Below are positions 10,474 to 21,800 of a stretch of DNA of 64,000 bases, piece by piece; positions within the stretch are counted from its first letter, which is position 1; each line of letters opens with the position of its first letter. The stretch spans positions 47,611,169 to 47,675,168 of the forward strand of contig OX485806.1 of assembly GCA_950295325.1 (NCBI GenBank), in the 5' to 3' direction. The position numbers were made by a program, and so were the translations under genes. The notes below the pieces were generated by a model. It made no database searches. It was not told the DNA's origin and was given only the letters and a program-made list of their open reading frames with translations. This DNA is from Polytrichum commune (lineage: Eukaryota; Streptophyta; Polytrichopsida; Polytrichales; Polytrichaceae).

Positions 10474-13349
10474 CTAGCCTGTATAATGCCGAACAACATC
10501 TTCATTCCGTGTTGTCGGTCGGTAGTACTCTACTTGTATTTGTCGAAAATGAGGGCTGGAAGTTACAAAATTTGGTTTCGACAAAGCTCTTGCCACCCAC
10601 ACTGGCTTTGCATATGTCTCATCTCCAGGACGCAAAATGAGCATATAACCTTCATGACAATCCACTGCAATGCGGAAAGATGGTGGCGGACGACTACTAG
10701 CAGGCCCCACGTAATGGTCGTCCACATCAAACTCCTCTCGAACCTCTCCATTTCCCAAAAGACTAGCCTCCGAAGCTTGTACATTGACACGTGTTTGTGG
10801 CCAAAACCCATGCCTTAAAGTAAGGGGTGTATCTTGATGAAGGTTTGCCAAAGCACCACGAACACGTGTCCAATATTGTATCCAACTTCCGTAACGAAGC
10901 CAACACGATCCACCAACATCCGCTACCCTCAAACTCTCCCAATATTGTATGAAGCATGATATGCCTTTACAAATGTCCTCCAAATTCTTCATTAGTATTG
11001 GTTTGCAAGGCTTAGGCTCTCCGTCAGGCAACATCGTCCTTCCCTCCCCATCAACACGCCATACAAGGAGACCCTCCGGCGGGCTCCAGTCTTGTGACGT
11101 GCACAACAACTTGTATTGCATGGCGGGGACACCATCGTCACGCACGTAGAACCGAAATTGTTGTGCCTTCGTATGTCCGATCAATCGGTGAGCTCCGCTT
11201 CGAATATACGGTTCTATAAATGCCTTGAAGTCTGGAACCTCCTCGATCATATGGGGGATGACGGGAATGTTCTCCAAATCCATGTACGACTTCATCAACA
11301 ATGGGATTGTCGGAAAATCCTCCTCGCGCAACTTCATGCTCCACCGCCCAAAAGATGCATCGATATCGTCGTGCGTGTGGCCTACCAATAGAAAGGACAC
11401 AAAAACCTCCTTGAAAATGCCTTTCGCAACCAACAACGACCAATATGCAAAAACATATCTACTTTTATTGTCCTTCGCACAATTGTCCAATTGGACACGC
11501 AGAGTTGGGGGCAAATTCTTGGCAATCACATCTTCGCTTGGTGGCTCCGGCAAGGAGTGCACGCATACATCTCTTCCATCCAAGACCGCTTCATATAGAG
11601 GTGTTGATCCCGAGTTTTCAAATAACAATCTTGATGAATAGGACGGCGGTTTCTCCAAATCACGTAAAAGCTTTGCAAATGACCCTATCGTGTGGTTTGA
11701 ATCCGCCGGATACAAATCAAGAGCATAATGAGCATACTTGACATCACCATGTCCATGTGCAATCATCCCTGTAAAGCCAACCCAATGGTTTAATATTCAA
11801 CTATAACACCAAAAAATTCACATGGTGTACATCTATGGCCCCAAGTACAAACCTAAAGCACAAATTTGTGTTTAGGTAATGCAATGCAATTGTTATCGAA
11901 ATCACCTGTAACCGATACAGGAAGCTTAAAAAGGCCGTCCGTGGCTTTGATTCGATTTGCAAAACATGGTGAGGCTGTTTTGGCATGGTCCATTTTGTCA
12001 TGGATGATTGTAAGGACCTCCAAAGGCCTAGAGATGGACAAAGCTCTATTTGTGTAGTAATCATTACGGTGTGCCTCTTGCATGTTCACATGCTTGAAAT
12101 AGTTCATTTGATGTGCGGCATAGGACTCTGTCCCCATCGTGTGTGCATCTCGAAGGTGTTTCAACTTCTCGCATTTGGAACAACGGGCAAATTTGTCGCC
12201 TCGTCTTTTTGTGATGTATTCGCTAAAGTGAGATTTTTTTATTGCACTCAGTTTCGACAACGAAATAGGGTCCAACCCAGCCTTCTCGCCAACTGCGTTT
12301 ACGTCCAACAATATGTCTTTCCATTTCGTGCCTGTAGGAAGAACCTTTTCCACAACCTTTTCACCGGTTGCGAGTGTGCGTGTTTTGTGCGGTATTGCAT
12401 TGGCAAGGGGGACAATGATAGTTGCCAGAGTGGCGGTTGCTTGTCTCGTTGCTTCCCTTGGTTTCTTTAAGCCCGTATTCCCATGGTGACGGGACCGGCG
12501 GCCTTCCTTGGCATACGCGGCTTGTCTATAAAATTCCGCTTTCGACACACCGTGAATGATGTACCATGCGGTACAACACACGTCTATGCTCTCAAGGGTG
12601 ATGACCTTGCGACCCGCTCCGTTCACATGTATCGCCGTATGGACATCAAGCTTTTTGGCGGATCTTAGACGGAAATCTCCAAGCCACATTTCCTCGCGGA
12701 TGGCCTTCAATTTATCCCTTGGGAACAATTGGCAACAACGATGTACACAACAATCCTTTGTGGCAACTTCTCTAATGGACTCCTCACAAAGCAACCTTTG
12801 ACGTTTACACTCATTTGCAGACGGAGTAGGACGTGCCAATGTATCGTACTTCCGTAGGCCTTTGCGTGGCCGAATGTTTGCTTGGAGCTCTTCTTGGATT
12901 TGGATGTGTCGTCGCTCATGCTCATGCAAATTAACCCCATCAATTGTCACATTCCTCAACGGCCACCTTCGCAACGAGAACCTATGAGTTGGATTCACTT
13001 CAGAATGTACGAGTGATTCCAATATAACAACTCCAACGTCCTCGGTGCCAAGGGGGTTTTCATCAATGCAATCTTGTGGATGTGTGTTACGACAAATACC
13101 CTCCGCCACAGCAACTCCACTGTCATTAACAAGTACTACATCCAAATTCACCCATGAAGCTCGTGAAAGCCCAACACATTCCACAGTGGGGCAAGAAGGG
13201 GCAGATGGCGAAGGACTCCCCAAGTCACCTTCATCTGCACTCTCATCAAAACTATCCTCCCCAACAATGTCTAGCTCATCCCCAGACGTAGATTGGGTGT
13301 TGCCCATGTCGTCAGAGAAGGAATCCCCTCTTCCACCAACTCCCTCCAT
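10474..13349 (-). CDS. DUF7869-family protein gene (transposon-like), two long exons
   Basis: Two minus-strand ORFs are separated by ~85 bp with splice-like ends: GT near 11849 and a TTTACAG acceptor near 11770. ORF 1 (13349-11853, ~498 codons from MEGVGG; an upstream GTGTGTAG suggests a leader intron) holds a Cys cluster 'KDCCVHRCCQLF', a 'SIDVCCTAWYIIHGVS' helix and a 'RGDKFARCSKC' segment, the usual N-terminal landmarks of this family. ORF 2 (430 codons) carries 'RVQLDNCAKDNKSRY' (residues ~90-104) and 'VGHTHDDIDASFGR' (~127-140), the two signature blocks of DUF7869, whose D..N and H.H.D.D residues look like an RNase H/DDE-type active site (my inference). The reading frame meets a TAG just before the apparent donor, so the exact junction is unresolved or the copy is slightly damaged. 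A second, ruined copy at 29290-30175 argues that the family is mobile or multi-copy. Confidence 0.7.
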
Positions 13350-13523
13350 TGCGCCTACACACATGGAAAGAATGTAAGGGTCCAAAAGAATCAAATATCG
13401 GAAAATGCAAGACACCATGATCAATGGGGACACCGAGGATGAAGACATTTCCAACACAACTACAATGTGAACTCCCAACACTGTGTGCAAGTCCAAAACA
13501 AGTTCCAGAAATTATTTTGGTGC

Positions 13524-14165
13524 GGGTTTGGGTCGACCGGCCCAAACCTCATAAGGGTCGGACTGAACCCCTAACACACTGGGGTAGGGGTTTGGGTCGA
13601 CCGACCCAAACCTCACAAGGGTGCATCCACCCACACCAGGTAGGGGTTTGGGTCAGTCGACCCAAACTTGATAAGGGTCAGGAAAAAAACCCTAACACAC
13701 TGGGGTAGGGGTTTGGGGCGACCGACCCAAACCTCACAAGGGTGCATCCACCCACACCAAGTAGTGGTTTGGGTCGATCGACCCAAACCTGACAAGGGTC
13801 AGAAAAAAACCCTAACACACTGGGGTAGGGGTTTGGGTCGACCGACCCAAACCTCACAAGGGTACATCCACCCACACCACGTAGGGGTTTGGGTCGGTCG
13901 ACCCAAACCTGATAAGGGTCAGGAAAAAACCCTAACACACTGGGGTTGGGGTTTGGGTCGACCGACCCAAACCTGTTAAGGGTCAGACATAAACCCTAAC
14001 ACACTAGTGGACAGGTTTGGGTCGGTCGACCCAAACCTGATAAGGGTCAGACAAAAACCCTAACACACTGGGGTTGGGGTTTGGGTCGACCGACCCAAAC
14101 ATGTTAAGGGTCAGACATAAACCCTAACACACTAGTGGACAGGTTTGGGTCGGTCGACCCAAACC
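13524..14165. repeat. Tandem array of TTTGGGTCG-NN-CGACCCAAA palindromes
   Basis: About eleven copies of a 20-bp palindrome with 9-bp arms occur every ~60 bp. They are embedded in a ~120-bp higher unit with 'aagggtcagaaaaaaaccc', 'cctaacacactggggt' and 'gggtgcatccacccacacc' linkers. The centre dinucleotide varies (AC, AT, GT) while the arms hold. The array sits just upstream of the DUF7869 gene start, so it would be in its promoter or leader. ORFs drawn across it on either strand are artefacts of the palindrome having no stop codon. Confidence 0.95.
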
Positions 14166-14169
14166 TCAT

Positions 14170-15070
14170 AGGGTCAGACTCAAAACCCGCCAACACTAGT
14201 GTAAAGGTGAAGGTTCGCCCAAGTACACCACAAAATCCGGCGTATAATGCGGCGGATATTGCGTGGTGTGTTGAATTTGAGCTCATTGCAAAGTTCACGG
14301 TGGGCTTGCATGGTGTGGATAGGTGCTCATGAACTTGCATGCTATGGATAAGTGCTCATGAACGGCAGCATGCACGAACCTTGAAGTACAGCTCCTACTA
14401 AGAGTTCTCTCTACGAATTCGACAGCGGGAGAAGAGAAAAAAAGGACCGACTTTTGGGGGGTGGGCCCCTTTATACTATCCACCTCCGCTTCCCAGACTT
14501 AGTCATTGGATGCCTTCCCCGCCTTCTTCTCTTGCAGAGGTTATTTCAAACCTCCTGACAGAATTCCCCGTTTTCTGTTTATAGTAGAAAAATGCGCATC
14601 TATCAATGCCCCTCTGATACCCCAGCCGTCATATGACTTAGTCTATGTTATTTAATCTATTTGTTTTGTTTTGTGTGGATATAACATACGCCATTGGGAG
14701 GAAGGGTGGCGGCCACATTAATTTTTTCAAGTATCATCAAGGTATATTTTAACCAATATGTAGACCCAAACACAACTCCATTCAATGTATTCAAGTGTAA
14801 ATCTATTTAGGTGGGGTTTGGGCCATTTGGAGGCTGCAATTATGAGAGAGTTTCCAAGGCTTGAGGCCATTGTCATGATGAATAGAATTATTTATTTGTC
14901 CCCCCTAAACCCTAAACCCTAGAACCTTGCTCTATTATCTCGCATGCAAGAGTGGCAATGACGAACGTATGTGGACGTTGTTAAGGGGATACTAACTACC
15001 AATGTCCCTTTCTATTTCAATCTTTTAATGTTACTTAAATCCATCCTCAAGTTCACTTCAAGTTTACTAA
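14170..15070. other. Non-coding stretch upstream of the palindrome array
   Basis: A 'ataagtgctcatgaac'-type duplication occurs near 14318-14365. CT-rich sequence near 14390-14540 could be the promoter of the minus-strand DUF7869 gene. Short interstitial CCCTAAA repeats lie at ~14905-14920. No coding domain is seen. Confidence 0.4.
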
Positions 15071-15075
15071 TGTGT

Positions 15076-15900
15076 GAGAGCAAAACATCCAAGATTGGAC
15101 CCTAAACCCTTATAACATCCACAACATGAAATACGCATTGACTAAATACAAAACCAATTAGGATATCATGTTTAAACGTCCCATATAACATATTAACATG
15201 ATCAAGATTGTATTTACTATGACCTTCCGATTAGACTCTTCTTCATATTATGCAAACAATATCTGTTATATCTTCCTCTATTATCTAATACACGTGGAGA
15301 GAACAATGAATAACAACATGATGTTGTGCTTCTCCGATTTACTTTTACATGACATTCCATATATTAAATACATCATGAACGATGGTTTATTAGCGACTAA
15401 TATGTGATTCCCTAAAGTGAGCGAAACATCCAAAGTTGGACCCCTAGCCCCTATTAACATCCACAATATTTCATGTTATTTGAATAAACACACGACCAAT
15501 CAATATATCGCGTTTAAACGTCTCAAATAACAAATTAACATAATCAACATCGTCTTCACTATAACCTTCCTATAAGACTCTTCTCACGAGTAAGACAATG
15601 TTATACATTGACATTGGATAGATTAATATGTTATAACCCTATCTCCTATCTCCTATCTCCTATCTCCTAAACCCTAAACCCTAAACACCAAATGTAGTTG
15701 TGGTTCACTGATGCCCCCATATACAAACAACATCTATTTTATCTTGCGCCATCATCTAATATACATGGAAGGAACAGGGAATAACAACATGATTGCTTGA
15801 ATGGCTTCATTTGATGTTGTGCTTATCCCATTTACTCTTATATCACAATCTATATATTAAATAAATCATGAACCATGATTTATTGGCGACTATGTGATTC
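15076..15900. repeat. Diverged direct duplication with interstitial CCCTAAA repeats
   Basis: The segment starting 'gcaaaacatccaa(g/a)attgga' near 15080 recurs near 15422, and a 'acaacatgat...tgatgttgtgctt' segment near 15310 recurs near 15785. Near 15640-15690 four 'tcctatc' units run into CCCTAAA telomere-type repeats that lie between the halves. Confidence 0.65.
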
Positions 15901-17395
15901 GTGAAAGTCACGATCTAAAGGATGTACTTAAAACTTGAGCATGTTCGCATTTTCAAATAAGGATCGTGCATTTCAAAACCCTTGCAAAATGCAGTTGGGG
16001 AAGGTATTCATTTATTAGGCTCCACACTCAATTATTCTAAATTGTTCCACATGTTGGGGGGTGTGGGTAATTTTTTTTTTTTCATTCAATATCGTGTGAA
16101 TTGTTGGCATCATTGGTAAGGACTAAATGTGAATGGTTACATCGTTAAATATAACGCAATTATATGGTTTAAATTTTCTAACATGCTCAAACAAAAGAGA
16201 AACCAATGCCTTCAATGATTTTGGAAAATTTAGGGTATGGTGTCATGTAAATAGGGGATAAGTATTAGTTTAGCATAAAGTTTTGTTGTAAGAATGCGCT
16301 GGCTATATAAATGGTTAGTTTTGTAGAATAACACATTTTATGTAGCACCTTAGGGTACTCCATAGTTCTTTTGAAAAAACTAATAAGGGTTTAGAGCAGG
16401 GTCCAAAAGAACCTAAACCCTAAAATTCGCTAATTTGAGATTTTCTCTTCTCTCAAATTAATATATGGACCACAACAACATAGTGTAATGTTTGGGTCAT
16501 CCTACCTAAACCATCTTCATATGAGATCTTAATTGCGTTCTTGATATGAACACCCGCTTCAAAGTATTTGCATCTTACAACATTCTCCAATGTACGTGCG
16601 ATTTTATCCATGTTCTTATATTTGTAACTTTCTCAAAATGCCGAAAAAATCCCAAATTAACGAATATACCGATTAAAACAAATGCAGCCTACAAAATTAG
16701 TGACTTAGCCTATAAAATTTTGAAAGTGTAGGACAAAGAGCCTATGGACAATTTAAAAACATAGGATATCAACCTATGTGATAAAAACATTTAGGAAATT
16801 TTGCCTAAATTTTTTTTAAAAGAAAGGATTTTAGCCATTCATCCTTCTTCAAATTGGGAAATTAGTTGGCCTAAGTACATATCTTTAGGCTATATCTTGC
16901 AGGATGAGTAGAGGTTGAATGAGAACATGGTGAGAACTTTCACCCTTAAACTCATTTGAATTTTAGCAACCTTTCAAAACTTATAATCAACTCTTTAAAA
17001 AAGACTTGGTTAATCCTTGGCCTTCAAACGTGGTGAAAGGCTTAGCCAGGTTCAATTCCTGCCAAGGATCCCACTTAGTACTCAAATTTTGATTTTAAAA
17101 CCTACAACATTAAAAGATATGAAGGATTTTAACCTACTAAAATTTAGTTTTGAGGCAATTGGCGAGGAACTTACAAACTCAAAAGGTTTTCAACTTACAA
17201 AAAGTTGATATTGTAGAATGCAACCTATGCTATGAGGCAAATAGCCTATGTACTCTTAAAGAGGTAGGCCCGCTAAGGGTTTAGAGTCAAGCGTTATGAT
17301 TTAGGTTTTAGGGTTCCCTGTAATCCTGTTTCCGTGGGTGCCCTAATCCTGTGGGCACCCTATTCATGCGGTTGGGGGCCAATGCCCGAGGTAAA
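15901..17395. other. AT-rich non-coding stretch with a dispersed repeat
   Basis: About 16430-16690 is colinear with 25990-26185 (a 'cacccgcttcaaagtatttgc' type segment, then 'tttctcaaaatgcc', then 'aacgaatata'). It carries a decayed palindrome at ~16491-16512. A tRNA-like T-arm near 17050 is discussed under rejected items. No gene is seen. Confidence 0.5.
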
Positions 17396-17399
17396 CAAA

Positions 17400-18232
17400 A
17401 CCCCAACCGTCGCATTTCTCATTTCTTTCTCTCTCTCTCTCTCTCCGCGCCTCGCTTGGAAGCGCCGCCTCTCCTGAAGCGCCGCTTTCGCAAAGCGCCG
17501 CGGCGAATCAGGCTTGGTGTAGGTTAACCCTTCATTCTCCCGCGTCATTGCTTTCTTCTGCATCTTATTTTCCCTCCTTTCTTTTGCTCTTCAATAGAAT
17601 AGCCCTTGTGCAATCTTAGAAGTTAGGAAGAGTTTTGAAAGAAACAGAAACATACGGAGGAAGGTTTTAGAGCGTGAGAGTGAAGGAAGTTAGCAAAAGA
17701 GTGTTGAAGAGTATTGGAAAGTGCTGAAGGAAGTTAGTAGAACATTCGGTAGTAGATAAAGCTTCGGTTTGGGAGGTCCAGGTGTTTGTACTGGAAGTTT
17801 TAGGAGTGCTTGTGAAATTCAAGAGTTCTTTAAGAGTATCAAGAGTTGTTTGAGAGTTTTCGAAGTCGTTTGAGAGATTCAGTAGTTTTGTGAGGGATTC
17901 AGGAGTGGGTTTAGACATTTCGAAGTCTTTTGAGAGGTTTAGTAGTTGTGTGTGAGATTCAGGAGTTGGTTTGGACATTTCGAAGGCTTTTGAGAGGTTT
18001 AGTAGTTGTGTGTGAGATTCAGGAGTTGGTTTAGACATTTCGAAGTCTTTTGAGAGATTCAATAGTTCTGTGTGAGATTCAGGAGTTGGTTGAGAGATCC
18101 AAGAGCTATTTGAGAGAGTTGATACTTGTTTGAAAGTTTCTCATTGAACTTTCTCACAGTTTGTTTGATATTGAGAATTATTGGAAGAACAACCTGCTCT
18201 ACTCCAAATTGTCTGCACAACATCTTTGAAAG
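17400..18232 (+). promoter_or_regulatory. Candidate promoter and 5' leader exon of the ParB/methylase-like gene
   Basis: A CT microsatellite (17421-17444) is followed by GC-rich 'gcgccgc' units (17450-17505), a typical plant pyrimidine-patch/leader composition in otherwise AT-rich DNA. A splice donor AAG|GTATTG at 18232/18233 pairs with a TTTTCTTATAG acceptor at 18843, directly before the ATG at 18844. This suggests a non-coding first exon and a 611-bp leader intron. Confidence 0.5.
17800..18115. repeat. 60-bp tandem repeat, about five copies
   Basis: The unit contains 'gagattcaggagttggttt', 'gacatttcgaag' and 'ttttgagaggtttagtagtt'. It is exactly a multiple of three, so the minus strand reads as a 20-residue periodic ORF (core 'FEMSKPTPESHTQLLNLSK'). 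Because it lies in the presumed leader of a plus-strand gene, I regard that ORF as incidental. Confidence 0.8.
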
Positions 18233-18354
18233 GTATTGTGTTTTATTTTAACCAATATGTGTTTGTATATTCACGGTTTTGTAGCATACACAATGCATAA
18301 GCATTGTATATGCTAGATGCCAAATTTAAAAAATACATTAAAATAATACTGTTT

Positions 18355-18560
18355 GGGGAGACGACCCAAACACAGCCTCTTGTTTGGGTCGACCGACCCA
18401 AACACAACCTCTTGTTTGGGTCGACCGACCCAAACACAGCCCCAAACACAGCCCCTTGTTTGGGTCGCTCGACCCAAACACAAAACAAAGCATCATGTTT
18501 GGGCCGAACGACCAAAATATAACACAAAGCATCATGTTTGGGTCGAACGACCCAAACTAA
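18355..18560. repeat. Palindrome cluster in the leader intron
   Basis: At least five copies of the 9+2+9 palindrome occur, at roughly 18352, 18382, 18415, 18460, 18500 and 18537, with centres AC, CT, AA. Some arms are mutated (e.g. TTTGGGCCG). One more decayed copy lies near 18798. All lie inside the intron 18233-18843. Confidence 0.9.
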
Positions 18561-18843
18561 GTCTTCTAATTATAAACTCATAAAGAAATCCATGATTTTT
18601 GCATCAATATAAAATTCACATCAACCCAAAATAATAATCAAGGAATGCATCAAGGAAAAGTATCAAGGAATCCTGCATGTCACAAACAATATAAAATGCA
18701 AATCCACCCAATAATCACAACATTCTTATTATCATTACAAATGATGCTGAAATATATAAATACACAATCCACCTAAACCTATTCATGTCGTAGATGTTTG
18801 GGTCGAACGACCGAAACTAACTTTGCGCATTATTTTCTTATAG

Positions 18844-21800
18844 ATGGCTCCAAAGAAAAGACCCGGCGAAAGGTGGTTCATGCCTGCGCCGGACTTGTTG
18901 TGGCAGGAGCACGAAACCCCGCAGGATGACTCCTATTCCCCTAAGGACGGGCTTGTCCTCGCTTGGTCTATTCAAGTAGTCAAAGCCTCAACATACAAAA
19001 TGATTTTTGTTGTCAAGGTGGGAACCGTGGAGAAACACACCTGGGCGACTCTTACGGGATGGGAGGTCGTATCGGTACAGTCTCTTGGAGACTATACCGA
19101 CGTCATCCTCGAGAACTCGGCTGTGCAGAACGCGCATATGTTCATGCACCAGTTCTCCGAGCCTTTCGACGCACTCTATGCAAGAGAGTCATGTGTCGAA
19201 CCGGAAGTTATCAAGCCGGAGACAATATTTATCGATGGGAGTACATCGAATACCAAGGTCTCAAGCCGGTTCACAAAACTAAAACATGCAATAACCGTGC
19301 TGAACAGGGGCCTGCAAAGCAAAACCAAATCATAGCAACCTGTGAGGCGGAAAGCTCCCACAGAGGAAGGAGCAGGGTCGTCAAGACCTCAATCGGTGAG
19401 GATGCCGCTACCAGTACCGGCTGACTCGCGTAGGACCACTCCCTCCCAAACACCTACGAATAGTGAGACCCCTACACCTTCTGGGAGCCGTCAAACAACT
19501 CCATCCAAGAGGGCGAGAGAGTCATCTGTGATGACTGACGAGCCAGTCTCACCGGAGTTGCGCATGCCGAAGCCCGGCGAAGAGGTGGATGCAGGGGAGC
19601 TGCAGAAAATCGTGAACAATTTCACGACGAAATGCTCCCACTGTTTTTTCATGGGCAGGGATTTCAAGTTCGACGTGAACATCAGCCAGTGCCATCTAGC
19701 GCCACCGGAGAAGTGTGTCCGGGCAAAGGAGGACGCCTACGTTGACTGGATAATCGCGCAGATCGTTTGCGAGCAGTTTAAAGACGACAAGCAAACGATT
19801 GTGGTGATGCCACAGGGTCTCAAGAAAATGCCTACACGTGAAATGTGGCCAACAATTCAGAAGGGCGATTTTTGGCTGATAGACGGCCAACACAGCGTGG
19901 AGGCATCCAAGAAAATCCAACTCATGAATGAGTGGGACGATCCCAACAATCAGAAGGAAAAGCTGAAGGTTTGGAAGGCACTGGTGGTATGGTCTGACGA
20001 CGAGACCAAGCTCAGCGACATCTCCCGGTACTTCAATATGGGAAACAAGAAGAGGGCCTACTAAGCTTCCTGGATAAGGAATATCATGGCCTCGCGGGAG
20101 GTGTGGGAGTTCTATGGTAGGCCTCCCAAGGAGAGGGAGAATGCGAAGGACAAGAATCCCAAGTGGGAGGTGAGTATTGTTTGGGTCGACCGACCCAAAC
20201 TCCTGGTGCAGTCTTGTGTTTTTTTTAGTTTGGGTCGATCGACCCAAACAACTGTTGCAGTCTTGTGTTTTTTTAGTTTGGGTCGATCGACCCAAACAAC
20301 TGTTGCAGTCTTGTGTTTTTTTTTCAGTTTGGGTCGACCGACCCAAACTCTTGTTGTAGATGTTGGTCATGATATGGTTTGGAAATCACATGTACTTAAC
20401 TAACACGCATTCAAATGTTCTGTTTTGTTCACGTGCAGGATTTCAAATACCAAATGATCAACAAATTCTCCTCCATTGATAATTCGAGCCACAAGCAGAA
20501 GAAATACAGCGACCTGAAGGGGGAGATTTACTTGATTACAGCATCGGACTCAGTTTGGAGGAAGTGGAAAACCGTGTTTGAAAAGCACGAGACGGGGGAT
20601 TTGATCGACCCTGACACTGGCGCTTTCTTCAGCCTGGCCTCGCGCTTCAAGCAGATGAAGCCTCTCGTGAGAGAGTTCTTTAGAACTCTTCAAGGGCTGT
20701 CAGAGACGGAGGTGGAGAAGGCGGCATCGCACATCCTGCACGTGGCACCCACGGCCAAGAGGTGCTGGGTGCACCCGAAGATTGTCTTCGTAAAGCCCAA
20801 ATCCTTCGTTCCTTCATGCTACACCATGAAGGAATGGACGGAGAACAGGAAAAAGAAGACGATTATCGTGCAGGAGCTGCATAAATTGGTATTAGAGAGG
20901 AATATTGTCGTGGACGGCGAGGTTCATGGGGCTAACTGGAGAGCATTCAAAGATGAATATAAGTTCACCAGTACCTCCATGGCGGCTCTAATAAAGGAAG
21001 CGGGGGACGACTTCTTGCGGGCCAAGATGGTGAAGGGTGGGAAGAACCGGGCGCTTCCGGATCACACAGCGCGTGCGTTCTCGAACTTCATCAAGGAGAA
21101 GAAGATTGTCCAGTTTGAAGGGGACGCTTACTTCAACCTTCGAGCCTTCGAGCCTTTGAAAATTCAGGGCTGGCCAGGTCAAGACGCCAGAATGGCGATA
21201 AGGACGAAAGCAAGGGACCGCTTTCCTTTTGGGATGATTGATTTTAGAAATATTCCTGGAAGCTCATTTGAGGGCACGATGAGCACCCTCTTCTACGACC
21301 CCTTTTTAACTAAGTTCGTCGATTATGCAAGCCCTAAGTTCAGGGAGGTAGATATCTGGCTTTGGATAGTCGAGGATAGAAGGGCGGAGCAGGTGTACGA
21401 GCTTGTCCGGAAACTGCAGCCGGAGTATGCAGTGTCCAAGTCTCATTACATCGCCGCACCGGCGGAGGGGGCTTACATGACGTTGAAGGACAAAAAGACC
21501 AAGTTCGTCAACGTCTTGTGTTTGTACTTCGTGTACAAAGCGGAGTTGCTGAAGGTGCCAAACCACCCTATATCCCGGATGGACAAACTCTTCCAAGTTT
21601 CAGAAGGGTTGGGTGCGAACAAATGCCTCTACGACGAGGCTAAATACGCGAACTATCCTGCAGATGAGCTGCGGATGGAATTTTACATGAGAATGACGAG
21701 GACGCTGACGAGGAGAGGGGACTGCATGTTCAACGTCTTCGGAGGCTCAAAACCTGTCCTTGCTGCTATGGTAAGTGACTTTCTATAGCTCGTAAGCAGT

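Noticed and set aside
13424-13979. ORFs of 60-103 codons across the palindrome array on both strands
   Set aside because: They exist because the palindrome and its linkers lack stops; the repeated WVDRPK/GRSTQT text is not a protein domain.
13524-14165. CRISPR-like array
   Set aside because: Repeats are palindromic and evenly spaced, but spacers are themselves repeated and the context is plant-type nuclear DNA without cas genes.
17017-17085. tRNA-like element (7-bp CCTTGGC/GCCAAGG pairing, T-arm CAGG-TTCAATT-CCTG)
   Set aside because: Only ~55 bases long, no D-arm, and the candidate anticodon loop lacks U33. At best a decayed tRNA-derived fragment.
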